From Paracoccus maritimus (GTDB lineage: Bacteria; Pseudomonadota; Alphaproteobacteria; Rhodobacterales; Rhodobacteraceae): a stretch of DNA of 64,000 nucleotides. The position numbers and the translations under genes were made by a program. Position 1 is the first letter of the stretch. Each line of letters starts with the position of its first letter. This document shows, one piece after another, positions 7,449-16,434 of this stretch. Location of the stretch: contig NZ_JANAVZ010000005.1 of NCBI RefSeq assembly GCF_025195095.1, forward strand, positions 1 through 64,000. Reading direction: 5' to 3'. The notes under the pieces were generated by a model. That model saw nothing but the letters and a program-made list of their open reading frames with translations, did no database searches and was not told the origin of the DNA.

Positions 7449-8583
7449 CGGCATATGGGCGCCACAACAGCATGACGGCCAGACCCGAACAGGAAAAAAA
7501 TAGGCCCGCCTGAACGATCAAGACGTGCGATTCCTGTATCGCGAACAGCCGCGCCATGACGAAAGATGACAGCGCCTGACTGATTGCGAAGCCACCCGTG
7601 GCCGCCATCCAGATGCTGCCCGCATCCTGCGGCGCAAGGCGGCGGGCGTATCCCAGAACGACCGCGGTCATACCGATACCGGCGAAACCGCCCAGGGCGC
7701 CGCCAGTCAGCAGCGCGGGGGCGGATTTTACCAACAGCAGCGCGACCGCCGCGATCTGTACTACAAGCCACAGCAACAAGCTGTTCCGCCCGCCGAGGCG
7801 ATCCGCCGACCTGCCACCAGCAAGAGCGCCAAGAAACCCGCCCAGTCCGAACAGCAGCCAGGCAGCCGAGGCAACTTTCGTTCCTTGGCCATAGGACCGG
7901 ATCAGAAGATCTGACAAAAAGACCATGTGTGGAATCATGCCTGCGCCAGCTAGGCCATATGCGATGATGGCGGGGGCCGCGCCTGGAACGGCTCTCCAAC
8001 CCGAAGACGTGGGGTGCAGTCTGGTTCGGGGCCAGATCCGGGACGTCAGCAACCAGATCAGTCCGGTCAGCGCCGACAGGAACAACCAAGCCCATGACAG
8101 CGAAATATGCGGCAAGGCTGGTGTCAGCGCTGCGCCCAGCATGATGCCTGACGCGACACCGGCGATGACGGCGCCGCTCGCCACGCCACGAAACCGTTCG
8201 GCGACACCCGCCTGCGCCGCCGGACCGGCCAGCACCATCAGGATTCCGCCCGCAAAGCCGGCAACAAGCCTCCATACGCACAGCCAGATCAACCCCAGAT
8301 CAAACGCACAGGCCAGAAACGACAGGCTCATCGCGGCCATGCCGAAGTTCATGCTGAACCTCAGGCCGCCCTTCGCGGCCATTCGGTGCGCACCGAACAC
8401 GCCACACAGATACCCCATCAGATTGAACGCACCGACATACCCACCGTCGGCCGACGCGATCCATCCTTGGTTTATCAACTGCGGAAAGAGCGGATTATAG
8501 GCAAAGCGGCCCAATCCTATTCCGACGAACGGCCCGGCCGCTCCCGCCAGAACGATCAGGATCTGCTGCCGCGTCTCAGCCAT
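7438..8583 (-). CDS. YbfB/YjiJ-family MFS transporter
   Basis: A 381-residue membrane protein with about twelve hydrophobic segments. GIGLGRFAYNPLFPQLI near the N-terminus and GAFNLMGYLCGVFGAHRMA fit the YbfB/YjiJ branch of the major facilitator superfamily. The ATG at 8583 is chosen because the upstream in-frame extension (to about 8940) is not hydrophobic or conserved-looking. Its 3' end overlaps the convergent exporter gene. Substrate unknown. Its divergent neighbour is a short-chain fatty-acid-type transporter, so both may serve the CoA-dependent operon next door (inference). Confidence 0.8.
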   Translation of the reverse strand: MAETRQQILIVLAGAAGPFVGIGLGRFAYNPLFPQLINQGWIASADGGYVGAFNLMGYLCGVFGAHRMAAKGGLRFSMNFGMAAMSLSFLACAFDLGLIWLCVWRLVAGFAGGILMVLAGPAAQAGVAERFRGVASGAVIAGVASGIMLGAALTPALPHISLSWAWLFLSALTGLIWLLTSRIWPRTRLHPTSSGWRAVPGAAPAIIAYGLAGAGMIPHMVFLSDLLIRSYGQGTKVASAAWLLFGLGGFLGALAGGRSADRLGGRNSLLLWLVVQIAAVALLLVKSAPALLTGGALGGFAGIGMTAVVLGYARRLAPQDAGSIWMAATGGFAISQALSSFVMARLFAIQESHVLIVQAGLFFSCSGLAVMLLWRPYAVTR

Positions 8584-8935
8584 GGTGGAAACCTTTCCGC
8601 ACTGGTTGTGCGCGCAATCGCTTTTTGAACAGGTATCGGCCTTGCTGGCGCCAAACCAAGCCAGAAAGCCTGATATGAGCAGACCAGAATTGTTGTTGCG
8701 CCCGGTCCCACGCTGGCTGGGTTCAATAATCTTGACGAGCCTGTAACAGATTAACTCGCTTGAGAAGACCGCACAGGAAAGGTTCTCTTGGCAGCGTGTC
8801 AGCGAAGGAGGAAACGCTGCACCAACACAGATCTGGCAATTTATGTTGACGTGCAACCCGTCCGGATGCCCGAGGGCGCTGTAAGTCGGTCGCGTCGACC
8901 AGCTGGGAGCCAGACGCGCTTGGGGAGGGCGCTGA
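8584..8935. other. Divergent intergenic region between MFS and AtoE-type transporter genes
   Basis: 352 bp with no gene. It should hold divergent promoters for the MFS gene (-) and the atoE-like gene (+). The latter has a strong Shine-Dalgarno GGGGAGGG at 8921-8928. The LysR regulator encoded at 10298 is a plausible binder, but I did not find a clear T-N11-A palindrome that I would stand behind. Confidence 0.4.
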
Positions 8936-10258
8936 ATGTTCAAGACAATGTTTAAACTATCGGTTCGTGCGGTCGAAAGATGGATGCCGGACCCGCTTCT
9001 GTTCGCCTATATCCTGACGATCCTGTCGGCGCTCGCCGCCATCGTGTTCATGCGAACGCCGCCCCAGGATCTGGTGACTTACTGGGGGGATTCCATCTGG
9101 AACCTACTGGCGTTCTCGATGCAAATGGTCTTGATCGTCATCAGCGGTTTCGTGCTTTCGACGACCCCGCTGTTCAGCCGGATCCTCAACCGGTTCTCGT
9201 CATTGGCGACAACGCCGACAACGGCAATATTGCTGGTCTGCCTCGGCACTCTGACGGCAAGCTGGCTGAACTGGGGACTTGGGCTGATCGTGGGGGCAAT
9301 CCTTGCAAGGCGGATCGCCGTCAAGGTGCAGAACGTCGATTATCGTCTGCTTGTGGCCAGCGCCTATTCAGGCTGGATCGTTTTCCACGGTGGACTTTCG
9401 GGCTCGATCCCGCTGCTGATCGCCACTCCGGGTCATTTCCTCGAGGGCAGCATCGGCATCATCTCGACCTCTCAAACGCTTTTCACCGTCTTCAACCTGT
9501 TCATCGTTGTTGCATTGTTCATCGCGGTCCCTGTCGTGAACCTGATGATGCTGCGCGGGATAGACGATCCGGTTCTTGTCGATGCGGAAAAGCTGCGCAA
9601 GGAAGACGCGATCAAGGTCGATGATCATAAAGACCACACTCTGGCCGACAAGATCGAGAACAGCCGGATCCTGTCGCTGATCATCGGCGGCGCGGCACTT
9701 TATTATGTGCTGTCCAGCCTGCTGACAGGCCGAGCGGGGCTGAACATCAACAGCATAAACCTGCTGTTCCTGGCGGCCGGAATCATCCTGCATGGCAGCC
9801 CTCGTCGGTTCCTTGACTCGTTGAACGAGGGCGTCAAGCATGTCGGGGCCATCGTCATCCAGTTTCCGTTCTACGCGGGAATCATGGGGATCATGTCCAT
9901 GTCGGGTCTGTCCGAGGCGCTCAGCGACTTCTTTATCAGCGTGTCCACCGCCGCCACTCTGCCGATCTGGTCATTCCTGTCCGCCGGCATGCTCAACCTT
10001 TTCATTCCATCCGGTGGTGGCCAATGGGCAGTGCAAGGCCCCATCATGACGGCAGCCGCGCAGCAGATCGGTGCCGATGTTCCGCGCGTGGCGATGGCGG
10101 TCGCCTGGGGTGACGCGTGGACCAACCTGATCCAGCCGTTCTGGGCATTGCCGATTCTTGCTATCGCGGGGCTCAAGGCGCGCGACATAATGGGCTTTTG
10201 CATGATGCACACGCTTGTCTCTGCAATCATCATCATGACAGGGTTGCTGGTGTTCTGA
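8936..10258 (+). CDS. atoE: Short-chain fatty-acid transporter, AtoE/TIGR00366 family
   Basis: A 440-residue inner-membrane protein with about ten to twelve hydrophobic segments. Family landmarks are the N-terminal VERWMPDPLLFAYILT, GFVLSTTPLF, WLNWGLGLIVGA, GGLSGSIPLLIATPGH and the C-terminal NLFIPSGGGQWAVQGP. AtoE proteins are predicted to import short-chain acids such as acetoacetate or butyrate. The gene is followed, after 39 bp, by a LysR regulator on the same strand. With the CoA-transferase operon nearby it may import a short carboxylic acid that is activated there. The symbol reflects family membership, not a tested substrate. Confidence 0.82.
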   Translation: MFKTMFKLSVRAVERWMPDPLLFAYILTILSALAAIVFMRTPPQDLVTYWGDSIWNLLAFSMQMVLIVISGFVLSTTPLFSRILNRFSSLATTPTTAILLVCLGTLTASWLNWGLGLIVGAILARRIAVKVQNVDYRLLVASAYSGWIVFHGGLSGSIPLLIATPGHFLEGSIGIISTSQTLFTVFNLFIVVALFIAVPVVNLMMLRGIDDPVLVDAEKLRKEDAIKVDDHKDHTLADKIENSRILSLIIGGAALYYVLSSLLTGRAGLNINSINLLFLAAGIILHGSPRRFLDSLNEGVKHVGAIVIQFPFYAGIMGIMSMSGLSEALSDFFISVSTAATLPIWSFLSAGMLNLFIPSGGGQWAVQGPIMTAAAQQIGADVPRVAMAVAWGDAWTNLIQPFWALPILAIAGLKARDIMGFCMMHTLVSAIIIMTGLLVF

Positions 10259-10297
10259 GCCCGCGCAATCGCATACGAGAAGAAGGAGGCAGTGGCG

Positions 10298-11191
10298 ATG
10301 AATCTGCGCAGGCTTGAAACGCTGTACTGGGCGGTCAGGTTGGGCAGCTTCAAGGCCACCGCCGAAAAGCTGAACTCGACACAATCGACCGTGTCGATGC
10401 GAATACAAGAACTGGAACGGGAACTGGGCGTCACGTTGTTCGATCGCTCGCCCGGTATGGTCAGGCCGACAGAGATCGGACGCGACCTGATCCCTTATGT
10501 CGAGCAGGTTCTGCGCAGTGCTGCGGAGATGAACGACCGACTGGCCGAGACTGGCATGAATTCCGGACGGATCAGGATCGGTGTCGCCGAAGTGGTTTCG
10601 ATGAGTTGGCTGCCGCAACTGGTCGCCGCGCTGCGCGTGCGTTACCCGCGTGTGCAGGTCGAGATCGAAGAGGCGTTGACCCGACAACTGGAACAGGGGC
10701 TGGAATCGGGCCGTCTGGATCTGGTTCTGGCGCCGGGAGGCAATCAGAACGGGCGCTATCTGGTGCGTGATCTCGGCGCTGTTGAATTCGCTTGGATGTC
10801 CGGGCCTTCGCTGTGCTGTCCCGACACCGTGTACACCCCCTCGGATCTGGCAGAGATGCCCATGATTTCGCTGGCCGAGGAAAGCTATCACACGATTTCG
10901 ATCACCGAATGGTTCAACAACCATCCCCGAACCGCCAATGCCGGAACGTGCCAAAGCATGGGGGTGGCCGCGTCTTTGGCAATCTCCGGCCTAGGCATAA
11001 CGTTGTTGCCCGTAAAGTGCTATGACGAGGCGCTTGCGCGGGGTCACCTGATCCGTCTCCGGACGTCGACCGCATTTCCATTGATTCCGTTCCGCGCAAT
11101 GGTCGCACCGCCGACCACTGGTCGGCTTGCATTGAACGTTGCAGAACTGGCTGCGGAAATAAGTACTTTCCTGAACACCGCAGAGGAGTAG
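10298..11191 (+). CDS. LysR-family transcriptional regulator
   Basis: 297 residues. The N-terminal winged helix-turn-helix is typical: MNLRRLETLYWAVRLGSF, STQSTVSMRIQELERELG, LFDRS (residues 1-50). The rest is a periplasmic-binding-like effector domain. The ATG at 10298 lies eight bases after AAGGAGG and is preferred over the GTG at 10292. It sits directly after the atoE-like gene in the same direction and probably controls it or the MFS gene. The effector is unknown. Confidence 0.85.
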   Translation: MNLRRLETLYWAVRLGSFKATAEKLNSTQSTVSMRIQELERELGVTLFDRSPGMVRPTEIGRDLIPYVEQVLRSAAEMNDRLAETGMNSGRIRIGVAEVVSMSWLPQLVAALRVRYPRVQVEIEEALTRQLEQGLESGRLDLVLAPGGNQNGRYLVRDLGAVEFAWMSGPSLCCPDTVYTPSDLAEMPMISLAEESYHTISITEWFNNHPRTANAGTCQSMGVAASLAISGLGITLLPVKCYDEALARGHLIRLRTSTAFPLIPFRAMVAPPTTGRLALNVAELAAEISTFLNTAEE

Positions 11192-11199
11192 TCCACGTT

Positions 11200-11820
11200 C
11201 ATGGAGCGGGGCACTCGCAAGGTTCCGGCATCGCGTATCCGCCTCATTTTCGCGCGATGGCGCGGCCAAGGCTTTTCGAGCTGCGGAGCATATCGTTCCC
11301 GGCGATCGTGCCAGGGGTCCAAAGCTTGCATGGCGTGGCGTCCTTGCGGAGAGGGATGACGGCTTCCACGTCGCAACCGCGACGCGTCGTGACACTTGCG
11401 GAGATGGTAGGCACCATCCGCGGAGAGCCTCCAGATCTTCACGTTGGCGGGAATCTGGTTGAATGATCTCGCCTGCATGGGCGAGTCACCGACGTTGCTA
11501 CCTATGATTGCGCCAGCGTGGATCTCCGGCGTTCGTTCATCGACAACGATTTGGATCTTGCGCCATATTCAGCTTTTCACGTCGCGGTGCTCACGTTCAT
11601 GCCACTCTCCTTCGCCCTCGGCTTGCATGTCGGCGCTATCGATCGGCTGATTCAGCGGCCTCTGCGAACCACGTTGTGGAATGTTCACAGCCAAGGTCTT
11701 CTGACTATGGCTCAGCGTACTGAAGTCGGGCAGCGCTAAGTGCAGGGCGACCAGACGATAGGGGCTCACATCAAGATGATGGGACAGTGAGACCTTGATG
11801 GTTTGCGTGGCAGAAGCCAA
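11200..11820 (-). pseudogene. IS5-family transposase remnant
   Basis: Reading the minus strand from about 11820 downward gives LPDFSTLSHSQKTLAVNIPQRGS, VEGEGEW-like AEGEGEWHEREH, an in-frame stop, WRKIQIVVDERTPEI, then ADGAYHLRKCHDA and further pieces in other frames. This is the order of an IS5-family DDE transposase, broken by a stop and several frameshifts. It begins about ten bases after the LysR stop. Confidence 0.75.
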
Positions 11821-11978
11821 TCATTGAGCCACTCTGCATATAAAACAGTGTCCAATGTGAGCCAGCGAAGCCAAATTCACAAAATAATACAGATGCTTAA
11901 GATCCTTCCAGACGGGAGGCCTTTTTTGCGTTTCGCGCCCGTGTCATCACTGTGCCAACAGAACCCCGACGCCCTGTG

Positions 11979-12205
11979 TCACCGGATGGCGCCGAAGAGT
12001 TCTCCGTCGGCCAGTTTCGCCATGGTGGCGCGCATGATCTTGCCGGAGCGAGTTTTTGGCAGCCGCTCGATGATGACGCCCATACGGAAGGAGGCGACTG
12101 GGCCGGTCTCGTCCCTAACCCGTTTGACGCATTCGGCGAGGATCTCGGAATCGGGTCGTTCCACGCGGGCATTCAGGCAGATGAAGGTCAGCGGCGACTG
12201 GCCCT
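11979..12205 (-). pseudogene. C-terminal fragment of an acyl-CoA synthetase (PrpE/Acs type)
   Basis: The minus strand reads EGQSPLTFICLNARVERPDSE, then VRDETGPVASFRMGVIIERLPKTRSGKIMRATM to a stop. This is the last about 75 residues of an acetyl/propionyl-CoA synthetase, including the KTRSGKI motif with the catalytic lysine. All upstream sequence of the gene is gone; an IS3 remnant on the other strand begins about ten bases away at 12215, so a mobile element probably cut it. Confidence 0.75.
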
Positions 12206-12214
12206 CCGGCGTAT

Positions 12215-12520
12215 GTCAGGTCGGATAACGGGCCCGAGTTCATGGCCATCAAGCTCCGCGAGCGGATCGAGGCCGTCGGTGCCAAAACCGCGTAGATCGA
12301 ACCGGGATCCCCCTGGGAAAACGGCCATGTCGAGAGCGTCAACGCCAGGCCTCGGGACGAACTGCTCAACGGCGAGATCTTCCATTCGCCGAGAGAGGCG
12401 CGGATCCTGATCGAACGATGGCGCCGCCACTAACACTGTGCGGCCCCATGCGCCCTGGGCTATCGGCCACCGGCGCCCGGGACCACCATCCCGATGGACC
12501 AAGGGCCAATCCTGCAATAA
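12215..12520 (+). pseudogene. IS3-family transposase (OrfB) C-terminal remnant
   Basis: Frame 12215 gives VRSDNGPEFMA, an in-frame TAG, IEPGSPWENGHVES, ELLNGEIF, RRH followed by TAA, then ALGYRPPAP. This is the DDE-domain C-terminus of an IS3-family (IS407-like) OrfB with two premature stops. The N-terminal two thirds are absent. Confidence 0.8.
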
Positions 12521-13060
12521 CTCTCAAACCGGACAACACGAGAGCGGCAGGCTAGGGGCTATGGGACCTGAATCGCGGTTGAGTGCTTCCCATTCCTTTC
12601 ACAGGATCTGGCGCAGTTTAACCTATGATCGGGTCGTGCCGATCGAGTTGTGTTGCTTCGGTTTGCAGCGATGAGACCATTGGTGGTGGTCGATCGCGCT
12701 GTCGCAGAACTCAGTCTTCGAGCGAGGTTTCCCCTTTCCCGTTGAGTTCATGCCATGCGCTCGATCTCGGCCGAGACGAGTGCGTTGAAGCGGCTGATGA
12801 CGGCAATGCGGATGTGGATCTCGGCAGTCTGAACGCCGGGATCCCGTGAAGCGATGCGTTCACCTCAAGAAAGGGGTCAGTTTTGCATGCCGTTCCACAC
12901 CCTATTCCCCCAACGAATGGCTGGCGGACGATAAGTTCCCCTCGCGGTTCCTTTAGCTTGGAACAATTCTCCGTGCCAAGGGTTGGATATTCAGTTCGCG
13001 CGTGCGACTTCGTCCGTTTTTTCCGCGGCCAACTCGCATCCGCAAGGAAGCGGAGAGAGA
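12521..13060. other. Gene-free stretch with mobile-element scraps
   Basis: No intact gene. On the minus strand around 12740-12860 a short frame reads QTAEIHIRIAVISRFNAL, which resembles the tail of transposase-type proteins I have seen annotated as mobile element protein; I would not name a family. The last 60 bases carry the Shine-Dalgarno GGAAGCGGAGAG before the gene at 13061 and presumably its promoter. Confidence 0.35.
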
Positions 13061-15868
13061 ATGCCCCATCTTGATCTATCGCGCCGAGAGTTTCTGGCAG
13101 CCGCCGCCGCACTCGGAGTTGCCGCGGCGGTAAGGCCACTAGGGCAGGCCCGAGCCGCGATGATGAATACGGCCGTTGGTCAGGACCATGGTTGGTTCGC
13201 GGGTGGAAAGTTGCGTTACCGCCGGGACGGTATGGCGAAGGTAACTGGTAGCAAGGTGTTTTCTATCGACGTACGGGCGCGCGATATCGAAGGCTGGCCT
13301 GATCGGCAATCACACGCGCTGACCATTCACGTCCCGCACACGAATCGCATCTATAAAGGACTGGACCTGTCTCTGCTGCGGCCCGATCTTGAGCCGGACG
13401 TTCTGATCGACGCTGAACGGCTTCAGCAGGACGGGGTCGCGATGCCGCAATCCGATTTCTACGGCGACTTCTTCCTTGCCCCCGGTGCCGTCCCGCCAAT
13501 GCTGGGCCAGCCCGTCGCGATTGGCATCTGGCACGATTACGAACGCTTCCGGGCTGCCCGCAAGAAGCTGCAATTCGTCGACAGCATTTTCCTCTGGGGC
13601 GAGGTGGCCGACTCAACCGCGCGCGCCCCATATGGCGCAGCTCGCTATGTCCGGATTGGCGGCGACGACCCGCGCGGCGCTGATCGCTTTTCGCCGATGA
13701 AGGATCTCGTCGTCTGGCCGCAGACCGACGACAGAGGCGTGCATTGGCCCGGCCCCGACGACGCGGCCTTTGGCGATGCGATGCGCCACTCCGCAGATCT
13801 GCGCGCGAAGATGGAAGATCCGCCGGAAGGCTGGCGGGTCTTTGCCCGCAACTATCACAGCCAGTCAGTCGACCCCGCCGCGATGGAGGTGGAAAACGGC
13901 CTCGGGTGGTATCAGCCCGAACAGGGCCGGCTGAACGTCGTCGGCGCGACGCAATCGCCCTATACTGTAGCGCATCACATCTTAGACATGATGTCGGCCA
14001 GCCGGATGACGTTGAGCAAGCTTGATTTCGTCACAGGCTACACTGTTGGCTATGGCCAGAAGGAACATCAGTCATTCCCATACTATGTCGCAATTGCGGC
14101 GCTTTATGCGGAAGGGCGGCCCGTGCGGTTGGCGCTGGACCGCTGGAAACATTTCCAGTTCGCGCTGAAGCGGCACCCGTTTGACATAAGGACCGCTATT
14201 GCAGTCGATGCGGAAGGGCGGTTCCAGATCATGACCTGCGACATGACCGGCGACGGCGGCGGGGTGAAGAATTTCAGCCCCTCAGTGGGCACGGTTGCCG
14301 TGACGGCGGCTCAGTCGATCTATTACATGCCAAGCAGCGATCTTTCCGTGCAGATGCTTCCCTCGGTCAACGTCACCGCGGGGTCGATGCGTGGCTATGG
14401 CACTCTGCAATCCATGGCCACGACTGAGATGCTGGTCGATGAAATCGCGTCGGAAATGCAGATCGACGCCATCGAACTGCGACTTCGCAACGTCATCCGT
14501 TCCGGCATGAAGAACACCCAGGGGGCGGTACCTTCGGGCCACTTGAGGGCGGCCGAGATTCTGGAACTTGCGGCCGGGGACCCGATGTGGACCGGCCGAC
14601 ACGAACGCAAGGCCTCGTTCGAGGCCGAAAATCCCGGCATGGTCCACGGCACCGGTTTCGCCGCCGTGCAGAAGGATTTCGGCACGGGCGCCGAAGCCGC
14701 CGTCGTGCAGCTTGAGGTAACGCGCGAAGGTCGGCTGAAGATGCGCCATGTCGCGTCCGAGATTGGCTGCGGCTCGACCACCTCGCAATTGCTGGTGGTG
14801 CAGTCACATCTGGGCAGGCCCGCCGACGAGGTGGAATTCTCGGTCCAGGACTGGCCGCAGATGCCTCTGCACACCGAGGACGAGCCCTATACGACCTCGC
14901 AAGAGGACGAGGACCGGTTGGCGCAGGATCCGCGTTGGGTGCCGCGCTTCACCTCGCCGCGCTCGGCGTCGAACTCGGCCTATTACTTCACACATGCCTC
15001 GCGGCAGGCCGCGCAGCTTCTGCTGCGGTTGACGCTGTGGCCGGCGGCGCGGTCGATCTGGTCGGGCGGCGAATCGGGCGGCCAGATGTTGCCGGAACCC
15101 GTCGAATTCGAGGATCTGGAATGGCGCGACGGCATGCTGACCGCGCGTTCGATGCAGCCCTTGTCGCTGGAACGCCTGGCCGCCCACGCCCATGCGCGCG
15201 GAATGATCACCGGCGTCTGCGTGCATACCTTCAACCGATGGGCTTGGGCAGAGGCTGATTTCGAGATCGGGGGCGACCGGTTCAGGGCCGCCATCGATGC
15301 GCTGTCGGTCAAGTGGGGCGAGGCGGCCGACGACGTGACAAAGGCCCGAATGACCGATGGGGGCTATGCGTTCCAGCCACGCGTGCAGGTTCATTACCCG
15401 CCGGTCCAGCGCAACAATGCCGGCACGGTCTACTACGCCCCCTGCGCGACCGTGATCGAACTGGCGGTCGAGACCGGGTCGGGCAAGGTCCATGTGCTGT
15501 CGCACAAGACATGGCTGGAATGCGGCACCCAGATCGTTCCCGAATTGGTGTCTGGCCAGTTGCAGGGCGGGGTCGCCATGGGTATCGGCCACGCGCTTTA
15601 CGAGGATCTGCCGCTTGGCCCCGAGGGACCGGGCAACGGCACATGGAACTTCAGCCGTTATCACCTGCCGCGTGCCGCCGAGGTGGCGGTATGGTCCCAG
15701 ACCGGCCATGTGCTGCCACCACTGAACGACGCGGACCCGCCCAAGGGCATGGCCGAGGTGGTCATGATCCCCGTCGCCGGCGCATGCGCCAACGCCATCG
15801 CGCACGCCACCGGCCATCGCTTCCGCGAATTCCCGATCAGCGCGACCCGTATTCAGGAGGTGCTGTGA
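13061..15868 (+). CDS. Molybdopterin-dependent aldehyde-type oxidoreductase, large subunit (Tat-exported)
   Basis: A 935-residue protein of the xanthine oxidase/isoquinoline 1-oxidoreductase beta family. A Tat signal is visible at residues 7-12 (SRREFL) followed by an alanine-rich hydrophobic stretch and ARA. So the enzyme should act in the periplasm. The single-chain molybdenum-cofactor domains follow: GKVTG-type start (here AKVTGSKVFSIDVR), AGSMRGYGTLQ in the cofactor region, and the C-terminal LVSGQLQGGVAMGIGHALYE. The next two genes encode a 2Fe-2S subunit and a triheme cytochrome c, the arrangement of membrane-associated aldehyde dehydrogenases that feed electrons to the respiratory chain. 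Substrate not determinable; aldehyde or N-heterocycle are the usual options. Confidence 0.88.
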   Translation: MPHLDLSRREFLAAAAALGVAAAVRPLGQARAAMMNTAVGQDHGWFAGGKLRYRRDGMAKVTGSKVFSIDVRARDIEGWPDRQSHALTIHVPHTNRIYKGLDLSLLRPDLEPDVLIDAERLQQDGVAMPQSDFYGDFFLAPGAVPPMLGQPVAIGIWHDYERFRAARKKLQFVDSIFLWGEVADSTARAPYGAARYVRIGGDDPRGADRFSPMKDLVVWPQTDDRGVHWPGPDDAAFGDAMRHSADLRAKMEDPPEGWRVFARNYHSQSVDPAAMEVENGLGWYQPEQGRLNVVGATQSPYTVAHHILDMMSASRMTLSKLDFVTGYTVGYGQKEHQSFPYYVAIAALYAEGRPVRLALDRWKHFQFALKRHPFDIRTAIAVDAEGRFQIMTCDMTGDGGGVKNFSPSVGTVAVTAAQSIYYMPSSDLSVQMLPSVNVTAGSMRGYGTLQSMATTEMLVDEIASEMQIDAIELRLRNVIRSGMKNTQGAVPSGHLRAAEILELAAGDPMWTGRHERKASFEAENPGMVHGTGFAAVQKDFGTGAEAAVVQLEVTREGRLKMRHVASEIGCGSTTSQLLVVQSHLGRPADEVEFSVQDWPQMPLHTEDEPYTTSQEDEDRLAQDPRWVPRFTSPRSASNSAYYFTHASRQAAQLLLRLTLWPAARSIWSGGESGGQMLPEPVEFEDLEWRDGMLTARSMQPLSLERLAAHAHARGMITGVCVHTFNRWAWAEADFEIGGDRFRAAIDALSVKWGEAADDVTKARMTDGGYAFQPRVQVHYPPVQRNNAGTVYYAPCATVIELAVETGSGKVHVLSHKTWLECGTQIVPELVSGQLQGGVAMGIGHALYEDLPLGPEGPGNGTWNFSRYHLPRAAEVAVWSQTGHVLPPLNDADPPKGMAEVVMIPVAGACANAIAHATGHRFREFPISATRIQEVL

Positions 15869-16434
15869 TGGTCGGCCGGATCAATTTTACTGCTTCCATC
15901 AACGGCCAGCAGGTCGGGCCGCTGGATCTGCCCGAAGACCTGATGATGGTCGAACTTTTGCAGGAATACCTGAATCTGACCGGCACAAGGCTGTCCTGCG
16001 GTCAAGGCGTCTGTAGTGCCTGCGCCATTATCGTGGACGATCCCGATGGCGGCAGTCGGACCGTACCGGCCTGTATCACCGGTGTCGCCTGGCTGAACGG
16101 AAAGACCGTCCGCACGATCGAAGGGATCGCAGGGCGCGACGATCAGGGCAATCCTGTGCTCTCGCCCGTCCAGCAGGCGTTTTTGGAACATTTTTCATTC
16201 CAGTGCAGCTATTGCACGCCGGGCTTCGTGAACGCTGCGACCGTGTTGGTCGAGCGATTGGAGCGCGCGCCGATCCCGGTTGAGGATGTCGAGGACGCCA
16301 TCCTGAAGGCGCTGGACCCGCATATCTGCCGCTGCACCGGCTATGTCCGCTATTACCAAGCGGTGCGTGACGTGATCCTGAGCACCCCTGGCCTAACCAT
16401 CGGCACGGTCGCGGCGGCGGAGCGCCCGGCATGA
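15868..16434 (+). CDS. 2Fe-2S subunit of molybdenum oxidoreductase
   Basis: 188 residues. An N-terminal plant-ferredoxin-type cluster site is seen as CGQGVCSAC (cysteines 44, 49, 52), followed by the alpha-helical second-cluster domain with CSYCTPGF and CRCTGY. This is the small-subunit layout of the xanthine oxidase family. It passes electrons from molybdopterin to the cytochrome. ATG 15868 overlaps the upstream stop and follows CAGGAGG. It has no signal peptide, so export would rely on co-transport with the Tat-dependent large subunit (known for this family). Confidence 0.93.
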   Translation: MVGRINFTASINGQQVGPLDLPEDLMMVELLQEYLNLTGTRLSCGQGVCSACAIIVDDPDGGSRTVPACITGVAWLNGKTVRTIEGIAGRDDQGNPVLSPVQQAFLEHFSFQCSYCTPGFVNAATVLVERLERAPIPVEDVEDAILKALDPHICRCTGYVRYYQAVRDVILSTPGLTIGTVAAAERPA

